Assembly: GCF_008728515.1 (NCBI RefSeq)
Contig: NC_044978.1
Location: 8,686,452 to 8,750,451 of the forward strand
Source of the DNA: Papio anubis
Lineage: Eukaryota; Chordata; Mammalia; Primates; Cercopithecidae
Length of the DNA stretch: 64,000 bases
Direction of reading: 5' to 3'
In this document: in pieces, positions 10,571-20,803 of the stretch
How the letters are laid out: each line of letters begins with the position of its first letter
How positions within the stretch are numbered: position 1 is the first letter of the stretch
Translations under genes and position numbers: made by a program
The notes under the pieces: model-generated
What the model was told of the DNA's origin: nothing
Database searches by the model: none
Seen by the model: only the letters and a program-made list of their open reading frames with translations

Positions 10571-11492
10571 ACATTAGACATAGATAACAAATGAGAATAT
10601 AACTTTTATTAGAGCAATGAGGAAGTATACAAGAAATGTTTTGAGTGTATACATTCACCTCTCTGTTTTACCTCTTCTGCTTCATTTTAATAAAACAGCA
10701 GCCACGTTAACTGTGAAATTGATTTTTTAAATTGTGAAAATTATAAATATATTTATATGATCACTACTAAATTAGAATGATCCCCAAAATTTCAGTGGCA
10801 AATATAAGTAAATAGAAAAAGAAAGGTGTTAGAAGCTCAGTTCACGTCTTATGTGCAAAATACATTAACTATGATTCATTGTATTGATTCTTTGGAGCTG
10901 TCTTAATATACACAACAGTGATCTCAACATTCATTCTGCTAAAGTAATTACTACCAATCAGAAGTCTGGCAAAAATAAGATGATTATATATAGATGCGTC
11001 TGGGCATCCCTTTTTGTGATTATCAAAAGAGCTCATAACTTAATGGTATTCATCAGCCTGTGTTAAGTCCACAGGAGCTGTGTTCATTCTCTAACCTCCA
11101 AGAGCAGCCAGCTAAGTTCTTTTACTTTGGTGTTACTCATGAAAAAGAGATAATTAATAAACTGATTTGCCCAGCATGTTAAAAAAATGACCATAAAAAA
11201 TCTTCAGACCTCTGCTTCTTACCACTTGATTATGTTTTGTCATGAAAATGATAATAAATAAGGTTAGCTTCATACAAATTCAAAATTCACTAATTGTTTT
11301 CTACAACCATTAAAGTATAACAAAATGTTTGGTGCAAATAGACATATTATAACTTTAAAATAGAGTATTATTTACATCATCGTTTGTCACAAAGTGAAAA
11401 GATGCATATTGTCAATTTTCAAGAATCCATTTTTCTTTTATAAAGCTGCTGTGAACCATGAACTTAATCTTTAAAGATGTTTCAGTGGCAAT
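10571..11492. other. No feature recognised
   Basis: AT-rich sequence. The longest ORF is about 60 codons and has no recognisable features. Confidence 0.5.
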
Positions 11493-11843
11493 CTGCTACA
11501 GTCTCAATGTTTGCCCCCTCCCTGGAACCTCCCAGATTTCATGTGTTGAAATCCTAACTCTCAAGGTGATTGTGGTAAGAAGTGGGGCATTTGGGAGGTG
11601 ATTAAGTCTTTAGGACCCCTTGTAAATGAGATTACTGCTTTCATAAAAGAACCTCAAGAAGCTCTATCACCGCTTCTACTGAGGACACAGCTAAAAGGCA
11701 TTGTCTGTGAACTGGGAAGCGGACCCTGTACTAGATACTGAAGTTGGATTTCCAGAACTGTGAGAAATAAATTTATGCTTATTTATAAGCCACACAGTTT
11801 ATGGTATTTTGTTATAGCAGTCACAAATTGACTAAGAAATACA
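11493..11843 (+). mobile_element. MaLR LTR (MST/MLT1-like), solo
   Basis: It opens 'tgctacagtctcaatg' and closes 'ttgactaagaaataca', with MaLR hallmarks in order: 'catgtgttgaaatcctaac', 'gggaggtgattaag', 'cagaactgtgagaaataaa' and 'tatggtattttgttatagcag'. Flanking 5-mers CAATC (11488-11492) and CCATC (11844-11848) look like a slightly decayed target duplication. No internal MaLR sequence adjoins it. Confidence 0.9.
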
Positions 11844-11862
11844 CCATCATACCTCCTTTTCA

Positions 11863-12045
11863 TTTTTAAAATTTTATTTATTATTATTATTTGTTATAGA
11901 GACAGGGTCTAGCTCTGTCTCCCAAGCTGGAGTGCAGTGGCACGATCATAGCTCACTACAATCTCCTAGGCTCAAGTGAACCTCCCGCCTCAGCCTTCCA
12001 AGTAGCTAGCACTAAAGGTGGCCGTCACCACCATGCCTATATAAT
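11863..12045 (-). mobile_element. Old Alu fragment (J/FLAM-like)
   Basis: The text 'gagacagggtctagctctgtctcccaagctggagtgcagtggc' and 'cctcccgcctcagccttccaagtagct' is one arm of a minus-strand Alu ending near 12040. The flanks 'caccatcatacctccttttcat' (11842 on) and 'caccatcatccttcttcat' (12046 on) look like a diverged target duplication, so this short form may be the original insertion. Confidence 0.85.
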
Positions 12046-12174
12046 TCACCATCATCCTTCTTCATGTTTTATATATCACACAAAATCAAATCAGGTAAAT
12101 TAACGAAAAGTCTTATGGGAGATGGTTTTTTAACATCTCAAAAGGCAGTGCTTATACAGCAAAAGATATGGACG

Positions 12175-12320
12175 TTAGACCAATTGAACTTGGGTTCAAA
12201 ATGTGTCTCCACACTTTGGAGATCTTGAGCAAGTAAACATCAGTTTATTCAGTATTTCTTAAATTTTAAGAAATACTATGTGATTTCTTAATTATAAAAT
12301 AAAAAGAAATAATACGTACA
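12175..12320 (+). mobile_element. Probable MIR fragment
   Basis: The text 'gacgttagaccaattgaacttgggttcaaa ... gagatcttgagcaagtaaac' matches the tRNA-distal MIR pattern 'gagccagactgcctgggttcaaatcc ... gaccttgggcaagttac'. Confidence 0.65.
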
Positions 12321-12321
12321 T

Positions 12322-12448
12322 CTCATTCATTTAGCATTCAATGAATACTAATATCTAGAATGTGCCAAGACACAATTTTTGGTGCTAAGAGGACACAGTT
12401 TTGAACATGGCAAAACCCAGCCTCATGGAACTTATGATGTGGAGAAGA
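12322..12448 (-). mobile_element. L2 3'-end fragment
   Basis: The order 'tcattcatttagcattcaatgaatac', 'atgtgccaagacac', 'ggtgctaagagg', 'gaacatggcaaaa' and 'cctcatggaacttat' is the usual antisense L2 3' end. Confidence 0.8.
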
Positions 12449-12454
12449 AGGACT

Positions 12455-12690
12455 GCATGTGTGTATGTATCTATCTATATATATACACGTATATATGCAG
12501 ATATATACGTATGTTATGTATGTGTATATATACATGCAGTATATGTGTGTGTGCATGTATCTATATATGTATATATATCTGTATATATGTATATATAGAT
12601 ACATACATGCACACACATACAGATATATAGATACACACATGCACACACACACACATATACACTGCATGTATATATATACACACAAATTTG
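12455..12690. repeat. Cruciform-prone TG/CA/TA microsatellite
   Basis: The left half is TG-rich and the right half CA-rich, giving long inverted repeats. 12521-12558 is the near reverse complement of 12637-12682, and 12545-12567 pairs with 12592-12616. Six reading frames run across it on both strands, which is expected of TA/CA repeats and not evidence for genes. Confidence 0.9.
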
Positions 12691-12699
12691 CATATTTAT

Positions 12700-13283
12700 A
12701 ATGTTAGAGATGAATGTAATGAAGAAGTCAGTGATGAGAGTAATGGTATGCACGGGTGTTACATACTATGTTTAAATTCTCTACAAATATTAATACTGTT
12801 GTGTTCTTTCTTTTATCCTTTCCTTTTCATTTCTCTCTTCCAAGGCTCATAATTGAGATCACATGCACACCCACAAGCTGGATGCTGACTGTGACTATTT
12901 CAGTGGGTTGCACTGTATTTTAAGAGTATTTTCCTTAGGCTAATTTTCTTCCTCTGTAAATATTTTGCCATTCTATTTATTGTCGCTCAAGCATATTGAG
13001 TTTAAAAGCATAATGTGGTTTTATATCCTCCTTTCCATGTTTACTGATATTTCTCCCTCAATATCTTAGTGTGTGTATGTGAAGGTGTGTAGTTTGTGAT
13101 TTTCATAAATTAGTTGAATTTTGCACAAGAGAATTAACTTTTAATTCCTAAATAATATTTCCTGTTCTATTAACGTCATTTTCTTTCTCTTAAGCAATGA
13201 TGCTTATCTTTCACAGTGGTCCTCTTAATTTTTTTTCCAAATTTTATCTTTGCTTTTTTAAAATTGTTATTGATGACATCAAC
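12700..13283. other. No feature recognised
   Basis: AT-rich sequence between the microsatellite and the next Alu. No gene is supported. Confidence 0.5.
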
Positions 13284-13606
13284 CACAATTCTTTTTTTTT
13301 TTTTTTTTTTTTTGAGACGGAGTCTTGCTCTGTCACCCAGGCTGGAGTGCAGTGGCCGGATCTCAGCTCACTGCAAACTCCTCCTTTCGGGTTCACACCA
13401 TTCTCCTGCCTCAGCCTCCCGAGTAGCTGGGACTACAGGCACCCGCCACCACGCCCGGCTAGTTTTTTGTCTTTTTTAGTAGAGACGGGGTTTCACCGTG
13501 TTAGCCAGGATGGTCTCGATCTCCTGACCTTGTGATCCGCCCGTCTCGGCCTCCCAAAGTGCTGGGATTACAGGCGTGAGCCACCGCGCCCGGCCTCACA
13601 ATTCTT
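13284..13606 (-). mobile_element. Full-length AluY with target duplication
   Basis: The duplication 'cacaattctt' is at 13284-13293 and 13597-13606. The body starts with an uninterrupted T-run of about 24 and ends 'ccaccgcgcccggcc'. CpGs are well preserved and the central 'cccggctagttttttg' matches the monkey-type Alus nearby, so it is young. Confidence 0.97.
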
Positions 13607-13718
13607 AATCACCTGAGTTTGCCAATGTTAGAAGCCAACATAGAGTTGATATAATTATAAGAAAAATCCAAACAACATTGTCACTCATTTTAAACTTCAT
13701 TATTGTGAAGATTAAATT

Positions 13719-13719
13719 T

Positions 13720-13750
<31 letters not shown>

Positions 13751-13762
13751 ATATATATATAA
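13719..13762. repeat. (TA)n(TG)n(TA)n microsatellite
   Basis: Alternating TA with a short TG core. Confidence 0.95.
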
Positions 13763-13799
13763 AAAATTAGAACAGAGAGGGGCACATAATAGGTGTGCA

Positions 13800-14155
13800 A
13801 TAAATCTTAATTGCCATCTTTTCTCTACTATCTGAGCTCTTGCAGTAGCTTTCCAACTTGGTTTTCCATCTTCTAACTATCACAGCTCACCTTTCTAAAA
13901 TATGGATGTAGTCTTATTACTTCCTTTAATGTTTCTTTATCATTTTATCTTAGACCACAAAGTCTTTAGCTGGAGAGTCACTTCCAGGTGAAATTATTAC
14001 CACCCTCACCACCCATTTCCTGTGTTCCTATCGTGATAATGCTGTATTACAAATTATCTATTCATTTTATTTCCCTCATTACATTGTGAGCTGCTCATAA
14101 CAGGGAACAAAATTCATTCACTTAGTAGGTACTCAGTAAACATTTGGTAAATGAG
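13800..14155 (+). mobile_element. L2 3'-end fragment
   Basis: The right end 'attgtgagctgctcataacaggg ... cacttagtaggtactcagtaaacatttggtaaatgagg' matches L2 text 'actgtgagctccttgagggcaggg ... gtaggtgctcaataaatatttgttgaatga'. The preceding CT-rich part also fits L2 order but is more diverged. Confidence 0.75.
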
Positions 14156-14368
14156 GGGCCAGTTGATTGATTGGAATGAGTCAAATATGTGCCAACTTCT
14201 GGTTGCAGAGCAGACATGAATTAAAAAAAAAAAAAGAAGTTTTGAATAACCTGTTTGGTCCAAAGTCTCTTTTTGCCCAAAATTACTTGTTTAAACAGCA
14301 TATTTTCAGGAAATACTTTGGTAGTTTAAGATGTGTTTGCTCTAACATACTATCTTCCATATCTTCGT

Positions 14369-14681
14369 GCAGGAGTTTTTTTTTTTTTTTTTAGACAGAG
14401 TCTTGCTCTGTCACCCAGGCTGGAGTGGAGTATGTCAATCATGACTCACTGAAGCCTCCGCCTCCTGGGTTCAACTGAGTCTACTGCCTTAGCCTCCCAA
14501 GTAACTGGAATTACAGTTGCACACCACCACGCCTGGCCAATTTTTATATTTTTAGTAGAGACAGGGTTTCACCATGTTAGCCAGGCTGGTCTCAAACTCC
14601 TGACCTCAAGTGATCTGCCTGTCTCGGACTTCCAAAGTGCTGGGATTATAGGTGTGAGCCACCATACTCGGCAGCAGAAGT
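14369..14681 (-). mobile_element. Alu (S/J-like)
   Basis: T-run 14376-14392, then 'agacagagtcttgctctgtcacc', ending 'gtgagccaccatactcggc' near 14672. Possible target duplication 'gcaggagt'/'gcagaagt'. It is more diverged than the AluYs in this window. Confidence 0.95.
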
Positions 14682-15079
14682 CATTTTTACAAGCGTTATC
14701 ATCCTGCTTTCCTCACTTCTCCCTGTTTTCCTAACAGATACACGGCCTTCAAAAGCACATACAAAATCTTTCCCAAGTGCTGTTTTGCCACATTCTCATT
14801 TCATTTACACTTCCTTCCTCTATTAAGAGCAAAATCCTGACACCAGCATTTAAGTACCTTCCCAGCACGTGCTCTGTTTTCCTGAGATCGTGATCTGCTA
14901 TGACCCTCAACTCCAGGCTTTCCTCACTAGTGACCATCCACCCCACATACACCTTGCTTATGCCTTCCTCCAACGTCTGGTGTGTGCTCTTCCTCATGCA
15001 TTAGTATGGCAGATATGAGTCTGAGCCACCCATATCTTCCTTCAAGTAAGGACTTGCTGTCTATCCGTGGTGTGGTCAG
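14682..15079. other. No feature assigned; CT-rich, possibly L2-derived
   Basis: The text 'ctccctgttttcctaacag ... catttacacttccttcc' loosely recalls L2 but I cannot align it with confidence. ORFs here lack recognisable features. Confidence 0.35.
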
Positions 15080-15392
15080 CAGCAGTCTCAAAAACTTCAG
15101 GGACAGCCTTGGCTGCAGAAAGCCACCTAGACCAAGGTCAAGTCCTTTACACTCCTGGTGATCAACCCAGGAAGAGTCTAAAGATCCATTTTGGCCTAAT
15201 GCAAGATGCTGTGATGGGACATGCAAGTTCCTGACATCCTGCTGGGTTGGCTGAGGCTTTGTCAGGCTCACACCATGGTTTGACTCCTCCCACTGTCCAA
15301 TCCTGCTTAAGTGTGCATTCCAAATAAACATCCTGAGTCCCAAATTCCATCTAAGCCTCTGTTTCCAGAGAACCCGACTGACAACAAATGGT
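15080..15392 (+). mobile_element. Probable ERVL-type LTR fragment
   Basis: The end 'caaataaacatcctgagtcccaaattccatctaagcctctgtttccagagaacccgactgacaaca' follows the pattern of LTR16/LTR33-type ends (AATAAA, 'ctcagagtctgcttctggggaacccaacctaagaca'). Upstream 'ccaggaagagtctaaagatcc' and 'gggacagccttggctgcagaaagcc' are consistent. The family is a guess. A 138-codon antisense ORF (14927-15343) crosses it and is probably chance. Confidence 0.5.
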
Positions 15393-15579
15393 CTTCTGTA
15401 CCTTCTCTTCTGCCTGCGTCATCCATCAGTCCACAGCCAAATCACATTTTCCAGGTCTCACTTGACCAACATGGCCCGAGTCTGACCTATTCTAGTCTAC
15501 CCTTTACAAGCGCTTCCTACCTTCCAATTCATTTTGAGAAACTGTTTCTTTTATTGTTAGTAACCTTTATATCTCTGTG

Positions 15580-15604
15580 TGTGTGTGTGTGTCTGTCTGT
15601 CTTT
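15580..15604. repeat. (TG)n/(TCTG)n tract
   Basis: Short dinucleotide run passing into TCTG units. Confidence 0.85.
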
Positions 15605-15683
15605 CCCTTATCAATTGAAGCTGTTCTACTAACTTCTTAGAGTTGGAGTCAACTCATTCTTTTCCTTTCTATCCATAGCATGA

Positions 15684-15710
15684 TAGGTACTTCTAAGGAA
15701 GAAGTACCTA
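15684..15710. repeat. Perfect 11-bp inverted repeat with 5-nt loop
   Basis: 'taggtacttct', then 'aagga', then 'agaagtaccta'. The arms are exact reverse complements. No T-run follows to suggest a terminator-like role, and no transposon terminus is recognised nearby. Confidence 0.9.
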
Positions 15711-16632
15711 ACATTTACTGCATGGAAAGTAACATATTTTAGAAAACACATACGTTCATGATTTCTATTTGGTTCCCCCCACTTTTGTATCAGTCATTTC
15801 TAAGATAATTTGGTTAATCTTAATTTGAAAAAGAAAATAGAGCAACTTTCTCTCTATATTTTTTACTATATACAATTTGAGTGATGCACTTTTCTGGAAC
15901 TTTGGTAAGGGAAAACATTTAGAGTTTAGAACTTTTACATTCTTGTTTCAATATTTGCATATAATCTGAAGCATGATTTTTAAAATCCCAGAACCAGGGA
16001 TAAAATGAAATGCCTATGAATGTGAAATCAGCAGTAAATAATGTACTAAAATGAAGTCTAAACAAAACACCAGCAAACACATCAATATCTCCAAATTATA
16101 TTTAACAGAATCGATTCTGTTTGGTTGTGATGCGGCAAGTCAAATTCAGGACTATACATACTCAAAGTATATGTTAGTTTACTAGATAAAGATATTTCAG
16201 GTGGCTGTTATTATGAATAAGAAAGGCACACTTAACTCCCAAGTAATAAATCTCACCCTCAAAGAGATGAGATGGCTCACTAATTGCTTCTCACAGAAAC
16301 CAGCAACTTTTTTCTTTGCTGTTTCTACGAAAACATGGAAGATCAAGGGGAATCTTTATTTAGATGTTTGATTCTCACTCAATTCCTTTAAAGCTTTCAG
16401 TTAAATCTAGAAATTGTGATGTAGGTTGGTATACATTGAAACCTTAAAAAATGTTTGCAAGAATCCTGGCATCTACATATATACATGAAATTAAATTAAA
16501 AACCTCTTGAAAATAATATAAATGTGTGTACTCAGAAGTGAAAATCTACTTCAACTCCCTGCACGTCCTTCTGCTGAGTAGAACACTACTGTGCTCCAAC
16601 TGTGAGAAGTTTCTTTCACTCTTTATAGAGTT
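15711..16632. other. No feature recognised
   Basis: AT-rich sequence without supported genes or repeats. Confidence 0.5.
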
Positions 16633-16633
16633 G

Positions 16634-16964
16634 AAATGCATGCACACGGCCGGGCGCGGTGGCTCAAGCCTGTAATCCCAGCACTTTGGGAGGCCGAGAC
16701 GGGCGGATCACGAGGTCAGGAGATCGAGACCATCCTGGCTAACACGGTGAAACCCCGTCTCTACTAAAAAATACAAAAAACTAGCCGGGCGAAGCGGCGG
16801 GCGCCTGTGGTCCCAGCTACTCGGGAGGCTGAGGCAGGAGAATGGCGGGAACCCGGGAGGCGGAGCTTGCAGTGAGCTGAGACCCGGCCACCGCACTCCA
16901 GCCTGGGCGACAGAGCCAGACTCAGTCTCAAAAAAAAAAAAAAAAAAAAAAAATGCATGCACAC
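16634..16964 (+). mobile_element. Very young full-length AluY, Old World monkey type
   Basis: The exact 14-bp target duplication 'aaatgcatgcacac' is at 16634-16647 and 16951-16964. The body opens 'ggccgggcgcggtggctcaagcc', retains nearly all CpGs, carries 'aaaaaactagccgggcg' and 'gacccggccaccgcactcc', and has an uninterrupted A-tail of about 23. A likely recent insertion. Confidence 0.98.
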
Positions 16965-17892
16965 ACACATGCTTTTTGTCCTTGAAACTCTGTCTCTGAT
17001 TGCATGTTGTGGAGGAAATAGGAAGTTTTTGGCATTTTTAAAACTGTTGCCTTTTTTCTTCCTTGCTATTTAGAATAGTGTGATATTTGCATTAAACCTT
17101 TCTCCTTTTAAGATTAGAAAACTAATATATAATTTTAATCCTTTGGATACCACTTTCTTACATGGAAAAATAAGTTTTTGTCTGAGATATATAGTTTGCA
17201 GATAACCTGTGTGTTCATTTCTTTCTATAAAATACTCTTCAAGGCAAGATAAGCTTAAAAATGTGCTTAATGGGATAACTGATCAGCTGTTGGTCGTTTT
17301 ATGGCAGAACTGCATTCGTATTGGTAATCACTTATTCACACACAAAATTAAAGCTTAAACTAGAATCTGAAAGCTGTGATGAAAAGCCCACCTCAGACAA
17401 TCTTTTGAGCATATAGAAGAAAAATTTATTTGTTCTCCATTGACACTTTGTCTTTGGAAAAGGAGGAAGGGTCCAGAAACAAGCTAAAAGAATAAATATA
17501 TTTGATATAGTATTCTATGTAAGAGACTCTCAAAAGATAGATATTTTTGTTATCGTCACAAACAGTATCCCATGTTTTCTAAAATACTTTAGCTGAATGT
17601 TGTAGTCCAGAGGAAGGGGAATTTCCCCTGAGATAAGAGCAAACACACTCTTTGAAAGTAATCCCAGGTAGGAGGATTAGAAAGATAACTCGAAGCTTCA
17701 TTTCTTTTATCTTATCACATCTTTGCTCCCTCACAGGAGTATAAGTGATAAGTTCTGTTTAAAATAACGCCACACTGGAGCTGCACAAACTAAAGCAAAA
17801 TTTCTGCCCAACTTGTTTTGGGCAACAGGGAAAGAGAGACTGTCCCTCACTCACTCTTGGAAAGTTTGTTATATAGGAGACTGACATGCCCT

Positions 17893-17894
<2 letters not shown>
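16965..17894. other. No feature recognised
   Basis: AT-rich unique-looking sequence. Confidence 0.5.
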
Positions 17895-17927
<33 letters not shown>

Positions 17928-17938
17928 CTTTTTTTTTG
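17895..17938. repeat. Orphan poly(T) tract
   Basis: About 33 T, one C, then about 9 T, followed by 'gac'. No Alu or L1 body adjoins it on the right, so the source of this A-tail-like tract is unclear. Confidence 0.9.
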
Positions 17939-18239
17939 ACTATGTGCTTGAACCCGGAAAGAGTGGGGCACAGTCAACTTGAAGTGGGTGATTTGAATGC
18001 TTTAGCAGAGCAAAGGTGTGTTTTGTTGCAATCACACCAGGAAAGGTACAATAATTCCACAATAGCGAGGATTTTTCAGTATGTAAGACTTAGCATTAAG
18101 GTAGGAGAGCGTGGTTAAAAGATACATCTCATCCTTCATGCTCAATATTCTCTTCTTTAGAAAGAGCAGCAACTGGATGGCACAGAATGAGTTCTGAGGT
18201 TTACATCAGAAGATGGCCCTGAACCAGAGCCAAGGCTGG
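17939..18239. other. No feature recognised
   Basis: If the T-tract is a minus-strand A-tail, this would be the retroposed body. No polyadenylation signal or known gene is recognisable. Confidence 0.4.
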
Positions 18240-18370
18240 CCTGGGAGCTGGGGGAGATTCTGAGCCTCACACTTTTATTTGTGAAGTGGGATGCTGACTC
18301 TATTGTTGGTTTTGTTTTGAGGTTTGTTGCTCAAATCAAGCAATACACATGAGGGAATTTACTGACGTTG
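18240..18370 (+). mobile_element. Possible MIR fragment
   Basis: 'gattctgagcctcacacttttatttgtgaagtggga' resembles the MIR 'ctctgagcctcagtttcctcatctgtaaaatgggga', followed by weaker similarity. Confidence 0.5.
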
Positions 18371-18536
18371 TTTTAAAAAACAAAGTTAATGTATGATGAT
18401 GCAGTGGAGTGATTCATGAATGGTATTATAAATATTTTAAAAACGCAAAAGGAATTAAAAGAGTATACTTGGATGTTAATGAAAATAAAATTTCACTGAG
18501 AACAAGAACGTTCGTAAGCATCAGTTGATATTAAAA

Positions 18537-18824
18537 GTTTATTGCTTTTGCCGGGCGCGGTGGCTCACGTCTGTAATCCCAGCACTTTGGGAGGCCGAGG
18601 CGGGCGGATCACAAGGTCAGGAGATCGAGACCATGGTGAAACCCCGTCTCTACTAAAAATACAAAAAATTAGCTGGGCGCAGTTGTGGGCGCCTGTAGTC
18701 CCAGCTACTCGGGAGGCTGAGGCAGAGAGCCAATGGCGTGCATTACCCGGGAGGCAGAGCTTGCGAGTGAGCCGAGAGTCCGGCCAAAAAAAAAAAAAAA
18801 AAAAAAAAAAGGTTTATTGCTTTT
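18537..18824 (+). mobile_element. AluY with 3' deletion and odd micro-insertions
   Basis: The exact 13-bp duplication 'gtttattgctttt' is at 18537-18549 and 18812-18824. The body opens 'gccgggcgcggtggctcac'. 'accatcctggctaacacggtg' has lost its middle. Small insertions break otherwise young sequence ('gaggcagagagccaatggcg', 'gcgtgcattacccggg', 'gcttgcgagtgagc', 'gagagtccggcc'). The right-arm end is missing, so 'ccggcc' runs directly into A(25). Confidence 0.95.
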
Positions 18825-20777
18825 AAAGGAGTCTGAAACGTTCTTTTGTCAAGGTTAATGCATTAAAATGGGGTACAGCATAACATTAATCTAGACAACA
18901 CAAATTTTAATATGTGTGATTTTATAAGCTCTTGGTTGAAATAAATGTTTTTATCTACATGGGAAAACTGAATAGATTACAAGAATTGTTTAAAAGAAAG
19001 AGAAATTTCAGATGTCAAATATGTGGGAAACTTAATGTCATTTTATTAACTAGAGATAGAAAATGAGGTACATTAGTCTTAGACACTATTTACAGCAGTT
19101 AATTGCTAAGTCACCAAAACAATCTATTCTGCAATGACCTTACTTTTAAAGTAGTTCCATGGCATGAACTCAAGGACATTACTGCAGCAAGGTTCTTAAC
19201 AAATCAGTCATATTCATTGCATTTAATAATCTATTAGGCACCTTCACTAGAGCGAACAACCAGCATTTCTTTTAAATTCTTCCATAATTCAGATTTTATC
19301 AATGTGGACTAACCCTGTGGTCAATTAAATCTGAAGTAGTGCAGTTTTTATGTTTTCTGAATATACTGGGCCTGAAAGCAAATATTATTTTATGATATGT
19401 TAATAACACAAGGAATTTTACTAGTAATATTTAGTGGAGCATAAAGGTACCTAAGGCTTTATCTATTTGCACAGTAGCAGAACGGATCTGAGAATGATTC
19501 CAACCATAACTCTTAGTCAAACACATTAGCACAGTCCATTTACACAGAATGCTCAGTATAGACCTAAGAATATTCTTTAAAGTTACCGTTGGAATATTTC
19601 TCCAAAATGTCCTTATAAATGTGTATATACATGCCAAGCCTGAACTATGAATTACAAATCATAATATGTGGCTCTAATTTATTATCATCGGAAAAAAAAA
19701 ATCTAATTTGTAACAGAACCAAAGTTTTGTTTCAATCCAAACTCCTGAGGACCAATTCAAAAGAATGGGAAGCTCATTGTTTCCCTGAAATTATTGACCA
19801 TCCATTTGAAAACATCAAAATATTCTGAAAAATGTCTGTAGGAGTCTCAACATCTTATTTAGTTGAGAATCTTGGTAGACAAACATAAGTGCCAAAATGC
19901 TCCAGTTAGAATGCAGGGCATAAATAGAATTACTCTTAATGATGCAAAGTACAAATAAATCCCTACAAAATAAAAAGAAATTTATTCCTTTTATTTGTAG
20001 CTTATGGATACCTGAAAGCTATTTTACTTTGCTTCCTAGTTTCTTTTTCCTTCTGTAACTTCATACATTCCGAATATAAAATGGTTTTCTATTATCTGTG
20101 TGATTCTTTCATTAAGATCAAGATCTCTCTTTCATTTGTTGTTCAAAACTTGCATGCTGCTATCCATAGTGAAGCAATTGATAAATGTAGCTTTTACATA
20201 AGATTATTATAGTATCAAAAATGTAAATCAATTTTTGCTCTAAATTATTATAAATATACCCACTTAGTCTCTGGCAATCTTCTGCCCTCATGTTTACAGA
20301 GACCAGGATATAAAGACTTTTAAGAGGTTTGATGAATTTATGAAATTTAAGTGACTTTAATTTAATCTATTTTAATTTAAATGTCATCATGGACATAGCC
20401 ATTTGGTTTATTTCTGGCAGTAAGTTCAAAATGAAAAAGCTTTGAGAAAATAATATTTAAAGGAGAAGTATCATGCTCCATGAATTTAAAGATCAAACTG
20501 TATTGCACCCAATGTTGTTTTAGATATTAAGTATATAATGTGGGATTATACCACATATTGCATTACTCAAATCTTAAGGAAAAAAAAGATTGCTATCTAA
20601 AATGTGAATATAACACCAGTACGTTTTTCTTGGAGGAGAGGATAAACTTGTAAGATCAGCATTACATTGAATCTAAAAAAATAGAAAAACTTACGTAGAG
20701 ATTATTTGAATCTTATTTTAAGCATGTCTTTCCATGCTTATAACAAGCATCTTTTTCATTATACAGTTTCATTATTT
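18825..20777. other. No feature recognised
   Basis: Two kilobases of AT-rich sequence with no identifiable repeat or gene. ORFs are at most about 70 codons. Confidence 0.5.
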
Positions 20778-20803
20778 AAAAAAAAAAAAAAAAAAAAAAA
20801 AAA
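20778..20803. repeat. Poly(A) tract
   Basis: About 26 A after 'cattattt'. No recognisable retroelement body precedes it. Confidence 0.95.

Noticed and set aside
12338..12753. Six overlapping Tyr/Ile/Cys-rich ORFs on both strands
   Set aside because: Products of TA/TG/CA microsatellite translation.
14927..15343. 138-codon minus-strand ORF without obvious repeats in its protein
   Set aside because: It lies antisense to a probable ERVL LTR fragment and shows no motif, signal peptide or conserved start context. Chance is the simplest reading.
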